DNA of 64,000 bases from Novibacillus thermophilus (GTDB lineage: Bacteria; Bacillota; Bacilli; Thermoactinomycetales; Novibacillaceae): NCBI RefSeq assembly GCF_002005165.1, contig NZ_CP019699.1:1-64000 (forward strand), given 5' to 3'. A program made the translations under genes and the position numbers. Positions 45,180-54,651 of this stretch are shown here, piece by piece. Numbering within the stretch: position 1 is the first letter of the stretch; each line of letters starts with the position of its first letter. The notes beneath the pieces were generated by a model. That model was not told the DNA's origin. It worked only from the letters and a program-made list of their open reading frames with translations, and searched no databases.

Positions 45180-46574
45180 GTGTCACAGACGTATGCCGTT
45201 ATTTTGGCAGCCGGTCAAGGCACGCGCATGAAATCGAACAAACATAAGGTGTTGCATCCCATCGGCGGGAAGCCGATGATCGAACACATCGTGAGGTCGA
45301 TGGAACAGCTCGGTGTGGACAAAATTGTCGTCGTCGTCGGTTACGGCGCCGAATCCGTCCGGCGCTATTTGGGCGACCGCGTGCACTACGCCATGCAACA
45401 GGAGCCGTTAGGGACCGGTCACGCTGTCCGCCAAGCCGAAGAGCATTTAAAGGGACTCCCTGGCTCAACTCTCGTCATCAACGGAGACAATCCGCTCATC
45501 ACCGTCGAGACTTACCGCGATTTTGTGCGTGATTTTGCCGATAAAGGCGTTGCGGCCTCCATGTTGACAGCCGTTGTCGACAACCCGACGGGTTACGGCC
45601 GGGTGCTTCGTTCGCACGCTGGCGATGTGGAACGTGTCGTAGAGGAGAAAGATGCCAGCGAAGAAGAGCGAAAGGTGCGCGAAATTAATACCGGCACGTT
45701 TTGTTTTGACAACAGTAAGTTGTTCGACGCCCTGAAAAAAGTGAACAACGATAACGCACAAGGGGAGTACTACCTACCTGACACTCTCCGGGTACTTCGC
45801 AAACAGGGGCACAGAATCAGGGCGTACCGCGTCCGAGACGCCAGCGAAACGGTCGGCATCAACAACCGGATTCAGTTGGCGGAGGCGGAAGCCATTTGGA
45901 GAAAGCGCGTGTTGGAACGCCACATGTTGGAAGGCGTCACGATTGTCGATCCGAATCACACGTACATTGAAACAGATGTTGAGATCGGCCGAGATACGAC
46001 GATCTTGCCCGGGACGGTACTGCGGGGGAATACTGTGATCGGAGAAAATTGTATCATCGGTCCGAATGCTGATATTCGTGACTGCCGCATAGCAGACGGA
46101 GTCACGGTGGAGCATTCGACATTGAGAGAGAGCCGCGTTGGCAGCCAGTCAACCGTCGGTCCATACGCGTACGTGCGGCCGAACAGTTCTATAGGTGAGC
46201 GGGTCAAAATCGGGGACTTCGTCGAAGTGAAAAACGCGGTCATCGGAACCGGAACGAAAGTGTCACATTTGAGCTACATTGGAGATGCCGATTTAGGGGA
46301 ATCGGTGAATGTCGGATGTGGAGCGGTGACTGTGAACTACGACGGAGAACGGAAGTGGCGGACCGTTGTCGGCGACCGATCGTTCATCGGCTGTAACGCA
46401 AACTTGATTGCCCCCGTTCACATTGGCCGCGATACGTACATTGCGGCCGGTTCGACCATTACAGACGATATACCAGATGACGCGTTTGCCATTGCCCGGG
46501 AGCGACAGACGACAAAGCCCGAGTATGCCAAAAAATTAAGGGCTAAAAAAGCAAATGGCGGAGGGAAAAAATAG
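45180..46574 (+). CDS. glmU: Bifunctional GlcNAc-1-P uridyltransferase / GlcN-1-P acetyltransferase
   Basis: Makes UDP-GlcNAc for peptidoglycan. 464 residues. The N-terminal nucleotidyltransferase domain has LAAGQGTRMKSNKHKVLH (residues 8-25), and the C-terminal left-handed beta-helix hexapeptide repeats run from about 250 to 440, including GVTVEHSTLRES and GDADLGESVNVGCGAV. GTG start at 45180, AAAGGACGG upstream. prs starts on the base after its stop codon, so the pair is one operon. Confidence 0.97.
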   Translation: MSQTYAVILAAGQGTRMKSNKHKVLHPIGGKPMIEHIVRSMEQLGVDKIVVVVGYGAESVRRYLGDRVHYAMQQEPLGTGHAVRQAEEHLKGLPGSTLVINGDNPLITVETYRDFVRDFADKGVAASMLTAVVDNPTGYGRVLRSHAGDVERVVEEKDASEEERKVREINTGTFCFDNSKLFDALKKVNNDNAQGEYYLPDTLRVLRKQGHRIRAYRVRDASETVGINNRIQLAEAEAIWRKRVLERHMLEGVTIVDPNHTYIETDVEIGRDTTILPGTVLRGNTVIGENCIIGPNADIRDCRIADGVTVEHSTLRESRVGSQSTVGPYAYVRPNSSIGERVKIGDFVEVKNAVIGTGTKVSHLSYIGDADLGESVNVGCGAVTVNYDGERKWRTVVGDRSFIGCNANLIAPVHIGRDTYIAAGSTITDDIPDDAFAIARERQTTKPEYAKKLRAKKANGGGKK

Positions 46575-47525
46575 ATGGCGGCATACCGCGATCCAAAATT
46601 GAAGATTTTCAGTTGCAACGCCAATCCGAAATTGGCGGCGGACATCGCCGAACATGTCGGTGTCACCCTGGGTGATGGGGATGTCTCCAGTTTCAGTGAC
46701 GGGGAGACGCGCGTGACTCTCAATGAGAGTGTGCGGGGGGACGATGTGTACGTCATCCAGTCTACGTCGGAACCGGTCAACCACCACCTCATGGAACTCC
46801 TCGTCATGATTGATGCGTTGAAACGGGCGTCAGCCAAAACCATCAATGTCGTCACGCCTTATTACGGTTACGCCCGTCAGGACCGCAAGACGCGGGCGCG
46901 TGACCCGATTACGGCGAAACTCGTGGCCAACTTGATCGAGACTGCAGGCGCCGACCGGATGATTACGATGGATCTGCACGCCACACAAATTCAAGGCTTT
47001 TTTGACATTCCAGTCGACCACTTACTCGGCGTGCCGATTTTGGCCGAGTATTTTCAAAGCAAGCATTTGGGAGACGTCGTCGTCGTATCCCCTGACCACG
47101 GCGGTGTGACCCGGGCGCGAAAGTTGGCAGAGTTTCTGAAAGCGCCCCTCGCCATCATTGACAAACGGCGGACACAGCCGAATGTGGCGGAAGTGATGCA
47201 TATCATCGGGAAAGTGGAACAGCGGACGGCGATTATTATTGACGACATTATTGACACCGCAGGCACGATGACACAGGCAGCGAATGCCCTCGTTGAACAC
47301 GGTGCGCGGGACGTGTACGCTTGCGGCACCCATGCGGTTCTGTCCGGACCGGCGATTGAACGCATTCAACAGTCGCACATTCGCGAGTTAGTCGTCACCG
47401 ATTCGATCCCCCTTGACAAGGAGAAACGGCTTGATAAAATAAAAGTTCTCTCGGTAGCGCCGTTAATCGGGGAAGCGATTATCCGAGTCCACGAAGAACA
47501 GTCCGTCAGCACGTTGTTCAGTTAA
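46575..47525 (+). CDS. prs: Ribose-phosphate pyrophosphokinase
   Basis: Makes PRPP from ribose 5-phosphate and ATP. 316 residues. The catalytic [19 protein letters not shown] (within 96-116) and the PRPP-binding [10 protein letters not shown] are present. ATG at 46575, immediately following the glmU TAG; GGAGGG at 46560-46565 lies inside glmU. PRPP also feeds the PurR response encoded upstream. Confidence 0.97.
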   Translation: MAAYRDPKLKIFSCNANPKLAADIAEHVGVTLGDGDVSSFSDGETRVTLNESVRGDDVYVIQSTSEPVNHHLMELLVMIDALKRASAKTINVVTPYYGYARQDRKTRARDPITAKLVANLIETAGADRMITMDLHATQIQGFFDIPVDHLLGVPILAEYFQSKHLGDVVVVSPDHGGVTRARKLAEFLKAPLAIIDKRRTQPNVAEVMHIIGKVEQRTAIIIDDIIDTAGTMTQAANALVEHGARDVYACGTHAVLSGPAIERIQQSHIRELVVTDSIPLDKEKRLDKIKVLSVAPLIGEAIIRVHEEQSVSTLFS

Positions 47526-47594
47526 GGTGTCGCCGGTTGCAACGGTCAATAAAGGGAAATAGTAAAGAGAAAAGTAGAAAAAGGAGGAAAAACG

Positions 47595-48236
47595 ATGGCC
47601 ATCACCCTTCAGGCAGAAAAGCGCAACAAAAAACCGCGTTCAGTGTTACGACGTATTCGAAAAGCGGGAAAAGTCCCCGCTGTCGTGTACGGTAAAGATT
47701 TGGACAACGTCACCATCGCTGTCGATGAAGTTGAAATGACGAAGATACTGCGCGAAGAAGGCGACTACGCTGTCTTGGAACTAGAGGTAGAGGGTGATCA
47801 GTCGTATCACGTCATGGTGTACGACGTACAAAAAGATCCAATCAAAGACAATCTCGTTCACATAGACTTTAAGACGATACGAATGGACGAGCCGGTAAAC
47901 AGTGAAGTGACGATTGAACTGACAGGTGAAGCCGCCGGAGTGAAGGAAGGCGGAGTTCTGCAACAGCTGCTTAGAGCCTTGGAAATTCGCTCACTGCCGG
48001 ACCAACGTCCGGACGTCATTCAGTGCGACGTCACAGGACTGAACATCGGAGACAGTCTCTCTGTAGCCGATCTGCAGGTCCCTGAGGGAGTCGAAGTGCT
48101 GAATGACGCGGATGAAACGGTCGTGAGCGTCGTGCCGCCAGTCAAAGATGAGCCTGTCACAGCAGAAGACGGGAACGTCGAGGAACCGGAACTCGTCGAA
48201 AAGACGAAAGGTGACGGCGAAAGCGAAGATGCTTAA
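47595..48236 (+). CDS. ctc: Ribosomal protein bL25, Ctc/TL5 form
   Basis: 213 residues. An N-terminal L25 domain that binds 5S rRNA (about 1-92, with RRIRKAGKVPAVVYGK) is followed by a C-terminal beta TL5 domain and an acidic tail. In B. subtilis Ctc is a sigma-B general stress protein. Here GTTGCA-N12-GGGAAA near 47535-47558 is a weak sigma-B-like match that I would not rely on. ATG at 47595, AAAGGAGG upstream. Confidence 0.95.
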   Translation: MAITLQAEKRNKKPRSVLRRIRKAGKVPAVVYGKDLDNVTIAVDEVEMTKILREEGDYAVLELEVEGDQSYHVMVYDVQKDPIKDNLVHIDFKTIRMDEPVNSEVTIELTGEAAGVKEGGVLQQLLRALEIRSLPDQRPDVIQCDVTGLNIGDSLSVADLQVPEGVEVLNDADETVVSVVPPVKDEPVTAEDGNVEEPELVEKTKGDGESEDA

Positions 48237-48254
48237 CCGCCGTTGAACAGCACA

Positions 48255-48285
48255 AGCGCAACCTGTCCCAGGGTGCGCTTTTTTC
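48255..48285 (+). terminator. Terminator after ctc
   Basis: AGCGCAACC (48255-48263) pairs with GGGTGCGCT (48271-48279, with one A-G mismatch), then six T residues. Confidence 0.85.
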
Positions 48286-48370
48286 ACGAGATCCGTTTCC
48301 CCTTGCCAGACGAAATCGGCAGTCGCCGGAAAGAACGCGTTCTGGTAAGATGGGGCTGAGGTGAAGACGC

Positions 48371-48937
48371 ATGAAGCTGATTGTCGGCTTGGGAAATCCA
48401 GGAACCCTATACGCTCGGACGCGCCACAACGTCGGATTTCGCGTCATTGACCGATTAGGCGATCAGTGGGGCGTTTCCGTCAATAGGCGCAAGTGGGATG
48501 CCCTTATAGGGGAAGGTCACATCCGCGGGGAAAAAGTCGTCTTGCTGAAGCCGCAAACCTACATGAACCGTTCGGGGATGGCTGTTCGGCCGGTGGTAGA
48601 TTACTTTCAGCTCGATGTAGAAGACCTCGTCGTCGTTTACGACGACCTCGATTTGCCGCCGGGGCAGATCCGATTGCGGCTAAAAGGCAGTGCCGGCGGG
48701 CACAACGGCATGAAATCTGTCATCCAACACCTCGGGACGGAACAGTTTAAACGGGTGCGGATCGGGATCGGTCGCCCTGAGCCGCCTCAAGCTGTAACAG
48801 ATTACGTCCTGGAGCCTTTCACACGAGATGAGGAGAAAATTGTAGACGAGGCGTTGGACCGTGCAGTGGACGCGATTCGCTGTTGGACGGAGTCTACTTT
48901 TCTCGAAGCGATGAACCGGTACAACGTCAAGGAGTAA
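48371..48937 (+). CDS. pth: Peptidyl-tRNA hydrolase
   Basis: Recycles peptidyl-tRNA dropped by ribosomes (SpoVC in B. subtilis). 188 residues, the same length. The active-site Asn9 in VGLGNPG and His19 in RTRHNVGF are present, as are the conserved YMNRSG, YDDLDLPPG and GGHNGMKS. ATG at 48371, GAGGTGAAG upstream. Confidence 0.96.
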   Translation: MKLIVGLGNPGTLYARTRHNVGFRVIDRLGDQWGVSVNRRKWDALIGEGHIRGEKVVLLKPQTYMNRSGMAVRPVVDYFQLDVEDLVVVYDDLDLPPGQIRLRLKGSAGGHNGMKSVIQHLGTEQFKRVRIGIGRPEPPQAVTDYVLEPFTRDEEKIVDEALDRAVDAIRCWTESTFLEAMNRYNVKE

Positions 48938-49015
48938 AGTGATCGGCCTCCGTATAAAAGTGCGGCAGTTCCGGCGATACTACATGGTGATACTGTCGCA
49001 TCAGGAGGCATATAC

Positions 49016-49243
49016 ATGGCAATAAATTACGTGTGCCGCTACTGTAAGACTCCTTTAGGGCAACTGAACCAAGTGGCCTTAAGCGAAGAGCGTTTAGGCT
49101 TTCACGTCTTGACCGCTGAGGAGCGCAAAGATATAATTACGTATGACGCGTTTGGCAACATGACCGTTCGCGTCATCTGTGACCACTGTAAAGAAGCGAT
49201 TGAAGAACATCCTGAGTTGTCGTACACAAACTTACTGCAATAA
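49016..49243 (+). CDS. fin: Anti-sigma-F factor Fin
   Basis: 75 residues (YabK). Fin antagonises sigma-F so that the forespore can switch to sigma-G. The two zinc-type CxxC pairs, CRYC and CDHC, are present, with the conserved ERLGFHVLTAEERKDII. ATG at 49016, CAGGAGG upstream. It is placed between pth and mfd as in B. subtilis. A terminator follows 12 bp after the stop. Confidence 0.94.
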   Translation: MAINYVCRYCKTPLGQLNQVALSEERLGFHVLTAEERKDIITYDAFGNMTVRVICDHCKEAIEEHPELSYTNLLQ

Positions 49244-49254
49244 TTGGTGCGAAC

Positions 49255-49286
49255 AGGCCTAGGTGTATGTCGCTAGGCCTCTTTTT
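49255..49286 (+). terminator. Terminator after fin
   Basis: AGGCCTAG (49255-49262) pairs with CTAGGCCT (49273-49280), then C and five T residues. Confidence 0.88.
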
Positions 49287-49331
49287 GCTATGCCCTTTTT
49301 TGGAACGCTGTGAGAGGAGGACGACCTACCC

Positions 49332-52300
49332 GTGGATGCGATCATCGCCCGATTTAGTGAAGACAAAGACTTTCAATCGACAGTAGCCGGTGTCGAAAAC
49401 GGTTTAAAAGAGCAGATTGTATCGGGGCTTGGCGGATCGTCACGTGCTCTGTTTACGGCGGCGCTTTACCGCAAGGTAAAGCGGCCCATCGCATTCGTCA
49501 CCCACAATCTCAACCAAGCCCAGAAGTTTGCCGAGGACTTGTCCGAGTTTCTATCGAAAGAAGATGTGAAGTTGTACCCTGCCGACGAATGGATCTCGGC
49601 GGATATCGCCGTAAATGATCCGGCGTACGACAGTGAGCGGATTGCGGTTTTGAGTGCGCTGTTGCAGGGCTTTCGCGGCGTCCTCGTCATTCCTTACACC
49701 GGTTTAAGAAAAAAATTAGTTCCGTTCGATGTGTTCCGTTCGGCTCATATCACTCTGTCCGAGGGACATCAGATCGAGATGGAGGATGTAACCGGTAAGC
49801 TGGTCGAAACCGGCTACAGTCGGGTGGACATGGTTGAGAGAAAAGGAGAATTTAGTGTCCGCGGCGGGATCGTCGACGTTTTTCCGCCTTCCTTTGACAA
49901 CCCATTGCGCATTGAGTGGTTTGACGATGAGATCGATACGATCCGGGCGTTTAACGTGAGTGATCAACGTTCGCTGAAACGGCAACGGGAGGTCGTTTTG
50001 CCGCCGGCTCGAGAGCTGTTTGCCTCTTTCGAACAACTGTACCAAAGCGGAGACCGGCTGGTAAATAAACTGAACGACCAGTTGCGACGGGTCAAAGACC
50101 CGAAAGTGAAAAACAAGTTGCACGAACAGATAGGCAACGACATTGAACAGTTCAAACAAGGCCAACTGTTTCCGGGAATACACAAGTACATCTCCCTCAT
50201 CTACCCAGCGTGTGCTCATCTTACCGACTACATGCCGAAAGACACCGTCCTTCTGTATGACGATCCGTCGCGCATTCAAGAGACGGCCAAGCAGATGGAT
50301 CGGGAAGAGGCGGAATGGCAGACGGAACGGCTGCAACGAGGGGAGGCCTTACCTGGCCTTGAAATGTCTGAACGTTACGATGATTTAATGAAACGGCTTT
50401 CACAACAAAAAGTGTACTTGACGATGTTCGTGCGGCAAGTGCCGAACACCCAACCGCAAAATATCGTCAACTTCATCACTCGGACCATGCAGCAGTTCCA
50501 CGGGCAGATGCACGCTCTTAAAGCGGAGTGGGACCGCTGGTTGAAAACGAAAAACCGGGTGGTGTTCCTCGCCTCCAATGAAGAACGGGCGCGCCGGTTG
50601 AAACGGGTACTGGGAGATTACGGGATGGAAGTCGACTGGGTCGACCGCCACATTTCCCAGGTGCCGACACACCCTTCGGTACTCATCGGCAGCGTTCAAA
50701 ACGGGTTTGAACTGCCAAATGTGAAACTCGTCGTCGTGACCGAAAGCGAGGTGTTTACACAGAAACAGCGCCGTCCCCGCCGTGTGGCCAAAATGTCGAA
50801 CGCCGAGCGCATTAAGAGCTACCAGGACTTACAACCGGGAGATTACGTCGTCCACGTCAACCACGGCATCGGAAAATATTTGGGCATCGAAACGTTGAAC
50901 GTCGGCGGCATGCACAAAGACTACTTAAATATTCACTACGCTGGAAACGACAAACTGTACGTGCCCATTGAGCAGATCGACTTGGTGCAAAAATACGTCG
51001 GGGGCGAAGAAAAAGCGCCTAAAGTGTACAGCTTGAGCGGGAGCGAGTGGAGTAAGGTTAAAAACAGGGTGAAATCGTCGGTCAAAGACTTAGCGGCGGA
51101 CTTGATCAAACTGTACGCGAAGCGCCAGGCGACCAAAGGGTACAAGTTCTCCAAAAAGGTTCCCTACGAGCAGGAATTTAACGCTCTGTTTCCGTACGAA
51201 GAGACGCCGGATCAGCTGCGCGCCATTGAAGACGTGATGCGCGACATGGAGTCCGAAGTGCCGATGGACCGTTTGCTCTGTGGCGACGTCGGCTACGGCA
51301 AGACGGAAGTGGCCATTCGCGCGGCGTTCAAAGCGGTCATGGACGGGAAGCAGGTGGCGATTCTCGTGCCGACGACCATCCTCGCCCAGCAGCACTTCGA
51401 GACGTTTCGCGAGCGGTTTGCCGACTATCCCGTGAACATTCACGTCCTCAGCCGCTTTCGCACGAAGAAAGAACAGAGTGAAACGTTGAAAGGGTTGAAA
51501 AAAGGGACGGTCGACATCGTCATCGGCACCCATCGCCTGCTCTCCAAAGATGTGCAGTTTAAAGATCTGGGCTTGCTCGTCGTCGACGAAGAACAGCGGT
51601 TCGGCGTCGCTCACAAGGAAAAGATCAAAAAATTGCGCCACAATGTCGATGTATTGACGTTGACTGCGACACCGATTCCCCGCACACTGCACATGTCGAT
51701 GTTGGGGGTACGCGATTTGTCGTTAATTGAAACCCCGCCTGAAAACCGCTTTCCGGTGCAGACGTACGTCGTGGAATACAGTCCCAGCCTCGTGAGGGAA
51801 GCCATTGAACGCGAGCTTGGACGGGGGGGACAAGTGTACTTTCTGTACAACCAAGTGCAGCACATCCAGACGATGGCGGATCAGTTACGGGCTTTAGTTC
51901 CAGACGCGCGGGTGGCCGTCGCCCACGGGCAAATGTCGGAAATGGAACTGGAGCGGGTGATGCTCGACTTTTTGGACGGAGAATACGACGTGTTGGTCAG
52001 TACGACGATTATCGAGACTGGCGTGGACATCCCCAATGTGAACACCCTCATCATCTATAACGCGGACAAGATGGGGTTGTCCCAGCTCTACCAATTGCGT
52101 GGCCGCGTCGGCCGCTCGAACCGCATCGCTTACGCCTATTTTACGTACCAGCGGGACAAAGTGCTGACCGAAGTGGCGGAGAAGCGGCTAGAGGCTATTC
52201 GCGAGTTTACCGAACTCGGGTCCGGATTTAAAATCGCCATGCGAGATCTCGCCATTCGCGGCGCGGGGAATTTACTTGGCGCAGAGCAGCACGGCCACAT

Positions 52301-52865
52301 AGCGTCAGTCGGATTCGACATGTACAGCCAAATGTTGAAAGAGGCCATTGAAGACTTGAAAGGGGAGGAGGCGGAAGAGACGGCCGCGGACCCTGAAATC
52401 GAGTTGAAAACGGACGCCTATATTCCCAAGGACTTTATTCCCGATGAGCGCCAAAAAATTGAGATATACAAAAAAGTGCGGGGAACGGACAACATCGAAG
52501 AAGTCACCGAACTGGAAAACGAAATTGTGGACCGCTTCGGTGAGCCGCCGGCATCAGTGGCCAACTTGCTTTTCCTGGCCCGCTTGCGCATCTACGCAAA
52601 AAAGTGCGGAGTGAGTGCTGTGAAACAAAAAGGGCAAAAAGTGACCATCACATTTTTTGACGCAAAAACGGGAGGAACTTCTTTGATTAAAGCGGTGCAA
52701 GAATTGAGACACCGCGCCCGCCTCATTCCCGGAACGGACATCCGAGTCGAGCTCAACGTGAAAGGAATGGAAAACAAAGAAAAGCTGGAAATGATCGAAC
52801 AGTTTTTGATACAATGTGACTCGGGTGAAAACCCGAAAGGAGAGGTTCAGCATGCGGCAAACTAA
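49332..52865 (+). CDS. mfd: Transcription-repair coupling factor
   Basis: Translocase that removes stalled RNA polymerase from lesions and recruits UvrA. 1177 residues, the B. subtilis size. UvrB-like N-terminal modules, the RNA-polymerase-interacting CarD-like domain (DYVVHVNHGIGKYLGIE, near residue 500), then the RecG-like motor: Walker A GDVGYGKTEVA, DEEQRFGV box, the TRG region QLRGRVGRS, and the C-terminal TRCF domain. GTG start at 49332 with GAGGAGG about 12 nt upstream. The lipoprotein gene after it starts inside its last 14 bases. Confidence 0.97.
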   Translation: MDAIIARFSEDKDFQSTVAGVENGLKEQIVSGLGGSSRALFTAALYRKVKRPIAFVTHNLNQAQKFAEDLSEFLSKEDVKLYPADEWISADIAVNDPAYDSERIAVLSALLQGFRGVLVIPYTGLRKKLVPFDVFRSAHITLSEGHQIEMEDVTGKLVETGYSRVDMVERKGEFSVRGGIVDVFPPSFDNPLRIEWFDDEIDTIRAFNVSDQRSLKRQREVVLPPARELFASFEQLYQSGDRLVNKLNDQLRRVKDPKVKNKLHEQIGNDIEQFKQGQLFPGIHKYISLIYPACAHLTDYMPKDTVLLYDDPSRIQETAKQMDREEAEWQTERLQRGEALPGLEMSERYDDLMKRLSQQKVYLTMFVRQVPNTQPQNIVNFITRTMQQFHGQMHALKAEWDRWLKTKNRVVFLASNEERARRLKRVLGDYGMEVDWVDRHISQVPTHPSVLIGSVQNGFELPNVKLVVVTESEVFTQKQRRPRRVAKMSNAERIKSYQDLQPGDYVVHVNHGIGKYLGIETLNVGGMHKDYLNIHYAGNDKLYVPIEQIDLVQKYVGGEEKAPKVYSLSGSEWSKVKNRVKSSVKDLAADLIKLYAKRQATKGYKFSKKVPYEQEFNALFPYEETPDQLRAIEDVMRDMESEVPMDRLLCGDVGYGKTEVAIRAAFKAVMDGKQVAILVPTTILAQQHFETFRERFADYPVNIHVLSRFRTKKEQSETLKGLKKGTVDIVIGTHRLLSKDVQFKDLGLLVVDEEQRFGVAHKEKIKKLRHNVDVLTLTATPIPRTLHMSMLGVRDLSLIETPPENRFPVQTYVVEYSPSLVREAIERELGRGGQVYFLYNQVQHIQTMADQLRALVPDARVAVAHGQMSEMELERVMLDFLDGEYDVLVSTTIIETGVDIPNVNTLIIYNADKMGLSQLYQLRGRVGRSNRIAYAYFTYQRDKVLTEVAEKRLEAIREFTELGSGFKIAMRDLAIRGAGNLLGAEQHGHIASVGFDMYSQMLKEAIEDLKGEEAEETAADPEIELKTDAYIPKDFIPDERQKIEIYKKVRGTDNIEEVTELENEIVDRFGEPPASVANLLFLARLRIYAKKCGVSAVKQKGQKVTITFFDAKTGGTSLIKAVQELRHRARLIPGTDIRVELNVKGMENKEKLEMIEQFLIQCDSGENPKGEVQHAAN

Positions 52866-53868
52866 ACGGCGCTTATTCGTGTTCTTCGCCGTCTTCGTGG
52901 TCGTCAGCTTGCTTGCGGCAGGTTGCGGCAACAGCGAGGAGGACACAGATCAAAAGGCGGACGAACAGGCCGGACAAGCCCCCGAGCCGTTAGACACCAC
53001 GAGTGAAGAAGTGATTGCGTCTTATGACGGCTTGACGAGCGGTGAAGTGAAAGAAGGGGAATTTAACCGTTTTTTGAACATCGTGATGACGGTTAATCCA
53101 CAAATGGCCATGTTCGTCGAACAAGAGGAATTGAAGGACCAAATGCTGTCGCAGTACATCGCGAGCAAGTCTATAGCTCCGAAAGTTGAGGCGACATCCG
53201 AAATGGAGGATGAGGCCAGCGAGTTAGTCGAGTCCGTTAAGCAGCAGTACGACGAGATGCAGGGCGAAGACAAACAGTTTGCCGCCTACTTGGAGGAACA
53301 AGGTTTCACTGAAGACGACTTGCACCGTTTCTTCGTAGACAATATAAAAGTAGAGCACTACTTTAACGAAGAAGTGACGGAAGATGACTTGCGGGACGGA
53401 TACAACCGACTGAAGGAAGAGAAGGATTTGCGGTTGTACAAAGCGAAAGTGCGGCACATTCTCATTCAGGAGAATGAGGAACGGGATGACGCCGCTGCGA
53501 AGAAGCGGGCAGAAAAAGTTAAACAAAAGCTGGACAGCGGGGAGGACTTCGCGGAACTGGCGAAAGAGTACTCTGACGATCCGGGATCGAAGGAGAGCGG
53601 CGGTTCCCTCGGCGATGAGTTGACGCCCCTCGCAACGGCGGCAGGTCCGACTTACGTCCAGAGCTTTGGAGAAGCAGTGCGCGACTTGCCGTTAAACGAA
53701 GTGAGCGACCCAGTGAAATCTGACTTCGGATATCACATCATTGAAGTGTTGGAAAGGGAACAGTTGGAATTTGAAGCAGCTAAAGACTTAGTCCAAGCGG
53801 ACGTATGGACGAAAGAATACCAGCATTATGTGGATAACGAACTCAAGATCGAGATGAAACAGTCATAA
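52852..53868 (+). CDS. prsA: PrsA-type foldase lipoprotein (parvulin PPIase)
   Basis: 338 residues. A lipoprotein signal peptide with lipobox LAAG-C25, then an acidic linker, a SurA/PrsA-like N domain, and a parvulin domain (about 205-300) with VRHILIQ, FAELAKEYSDDPGSKESGGS and FGYHIIEVLE. It should be anchored outside the membrane and assist folding of exported proteins. ATG 52852, AAGGAGAGG upstream; overlaps mfd by 14 bp. B. subtilis has no such gene between mfd and spoVT. The sequence is rich in Glu and Asp. Confidence 0.93.
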   Translation: MRQTKRRLFVFFAVFVVVSLLAAGCGNSEEDTDQKADEQAGQAPEPLDTTSEEVIASYDGLTSGEVKEGEFNRFLNIVMTVNPQMAMFVEQEELKDQMLSQYIASKSIAPKVEATSEMEDEASELVESVKQQYDEMQGEDKQFAAYLEEQGFTEDDLHRFFVDNIKVEHYFNEEVTEDDLRDGYNRLKEEKDLRLYKAKVRHILIQENEERDDAAAKKRAEKVKQKLDSGEDFAELAKEYSDDPGSKESGGSLGDELTPLATAAGPTYVQSFGEAVRDLPLNEVSDPVKSDFGYHIIEVLEREQLEFEAAKDLVQADVWTKEYQHYVDNELKIEMKQS

Positions 53869-53881
53869 CGTACCGCGATCG

Positions 53882-53911
53882 GTCCCCTGGGAGCATGAAT
53901 CCCAGGGGACG
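53882..53911 (+). terminator. Hairpin after prsA, possible terminator
   Basis: GTCCCCTGGGA (53882-53892) pairs perfectly with TCCCAGGGGAC (53900-53910). The following sequence GTTCTGTCT is only weakly T-rich. Confidence 0.55.
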
Positions 53912-53923
53912 TTCTGTCTCCGC

Positions 53924-53953
53924 GCATATTCTTCTGGAATAAGTTGAATACTA
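53924..53953 (+). promoter_or_regulatory. spoVT sigma-G promoter
   Basis: GCATA (53924-53928), 18 bp, AATACTA (53947-53953). It fits the sigma-G consensus GHATR-N18-CATnHTA except for the first -10 base. spoVT is a sigma-G gene in B. subtilis. Confidence 0.7.
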
Positions 53954-54008
53954 TGGCTACAACTTATCATCCGAGACAAAAACTACATGTGAAAGCGGGG
54001 ACTCATAC

Positions 54009-54551
54009 ATGAAAGCGACAGGTATTGTTCGGCGCATTGACGATTTGGGACGAGTCGTCATTCCGAAGGAAATACGCAGAACATTACGCATTCGCGAAGG
54101 AGATCCTTTAGAAATATTTGTGGACCGAGACGGTGAAGTGATCTTGAAGAAGTACTCTCCCATCGGCGAGTTAGGGGACTTCGCTCGGGAGTACGTCGAA
54201 GCTCTGTATGAAAGTCTTCAACATACGACGTTGATCAGTGATCGCGATACGTATATCGCGGTAGCCGGGGCCCCGAAAAAGGAGTACTTGGACAGACCCA
54301 TCGGCCGAGTCATTGAGGGTGCGATGGACAATCGGCGAACCGTGGTAGAAATGAATCCGACCGAAACAGAACTCGTGCTCAACAGTGCAGAGAGTGTCCA
54401 ATCTTATGTCGTCGCGCCGATTGTTGCCGGAGGAGATCCAGTCGGTGCCGTTGTGATCGTGGCAAAAGATGAGGGGGACAAAGTTGGAGACATTGAGACC
54501 AAAATGGCGGAAACGGCGGCAGGCTTTTTGGGTAAACAGTTGGAACAGTAG
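54009..54551 (+). CDS. spoVT: Forespore transcription regulator SpoVT
   Basis: 180 residues. An AbrB-type swapped-hairpin DNA-binding domain (KATGIVRRIDDLGRVVIP) is followed by a GAF-like C-terminal domain (about 60-178). SpoVT tunes sigma-G genes up or down in the forespore. ATG at 54009 with AGCGGGG upstream. A sigma-G-type promoter lies 55 bp away and a terminator follows the gene, so it is monocistronic. Confidence 0.96.
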   Translation: MKATGIVRRIDDLGRVVIPKEIRRTLRIREGDPLEIFVDRDGEVILKKYSPIGELGDFAREYVEALYESLQHTTLISDRDTYIAVAGAPKKEYLDRPIGRVIEGAMDNRRTVVEMNPTETELVLNSAESVQSYVVAPIVAGGDPVGAVVIVAKDEGDKVGDIETKMAETAAGFLGKQLEQ

Positions 54552-54577
54552 AGCCGCAAGGTGAACGGGATGAACGG

Positions 54578-54605
54578 AAGCAGGCAGGCTGGCCTGCTTT
54601 TTTCA
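54578..54605 (+). terminator. Terminator after spoVT
   Basis: AAGCAGGC (54578-54585) pairs with GCCTGCTT (54592-54599), followed by T residues to 54604. Confidence 0.88.
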
Positions 54606-54651
54606 TGCCAGGTCGGTTGTGGTATAATGGGAATCTGTTAGGAGGAGCGCC

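Noticed and set aside
47535-47558. Sigma-B promoter before ctc
   Set aside because: GTTGCA-N12-GGGAAA matches the consensus only partly, and nothing shows that this organism has sigma-B.
53882-53911. Perfect hairpin after prsA as a mobile-element end
   Set aside because: No transposase, target duplication or partner repeat nearby; it is better read as a weak terminator.
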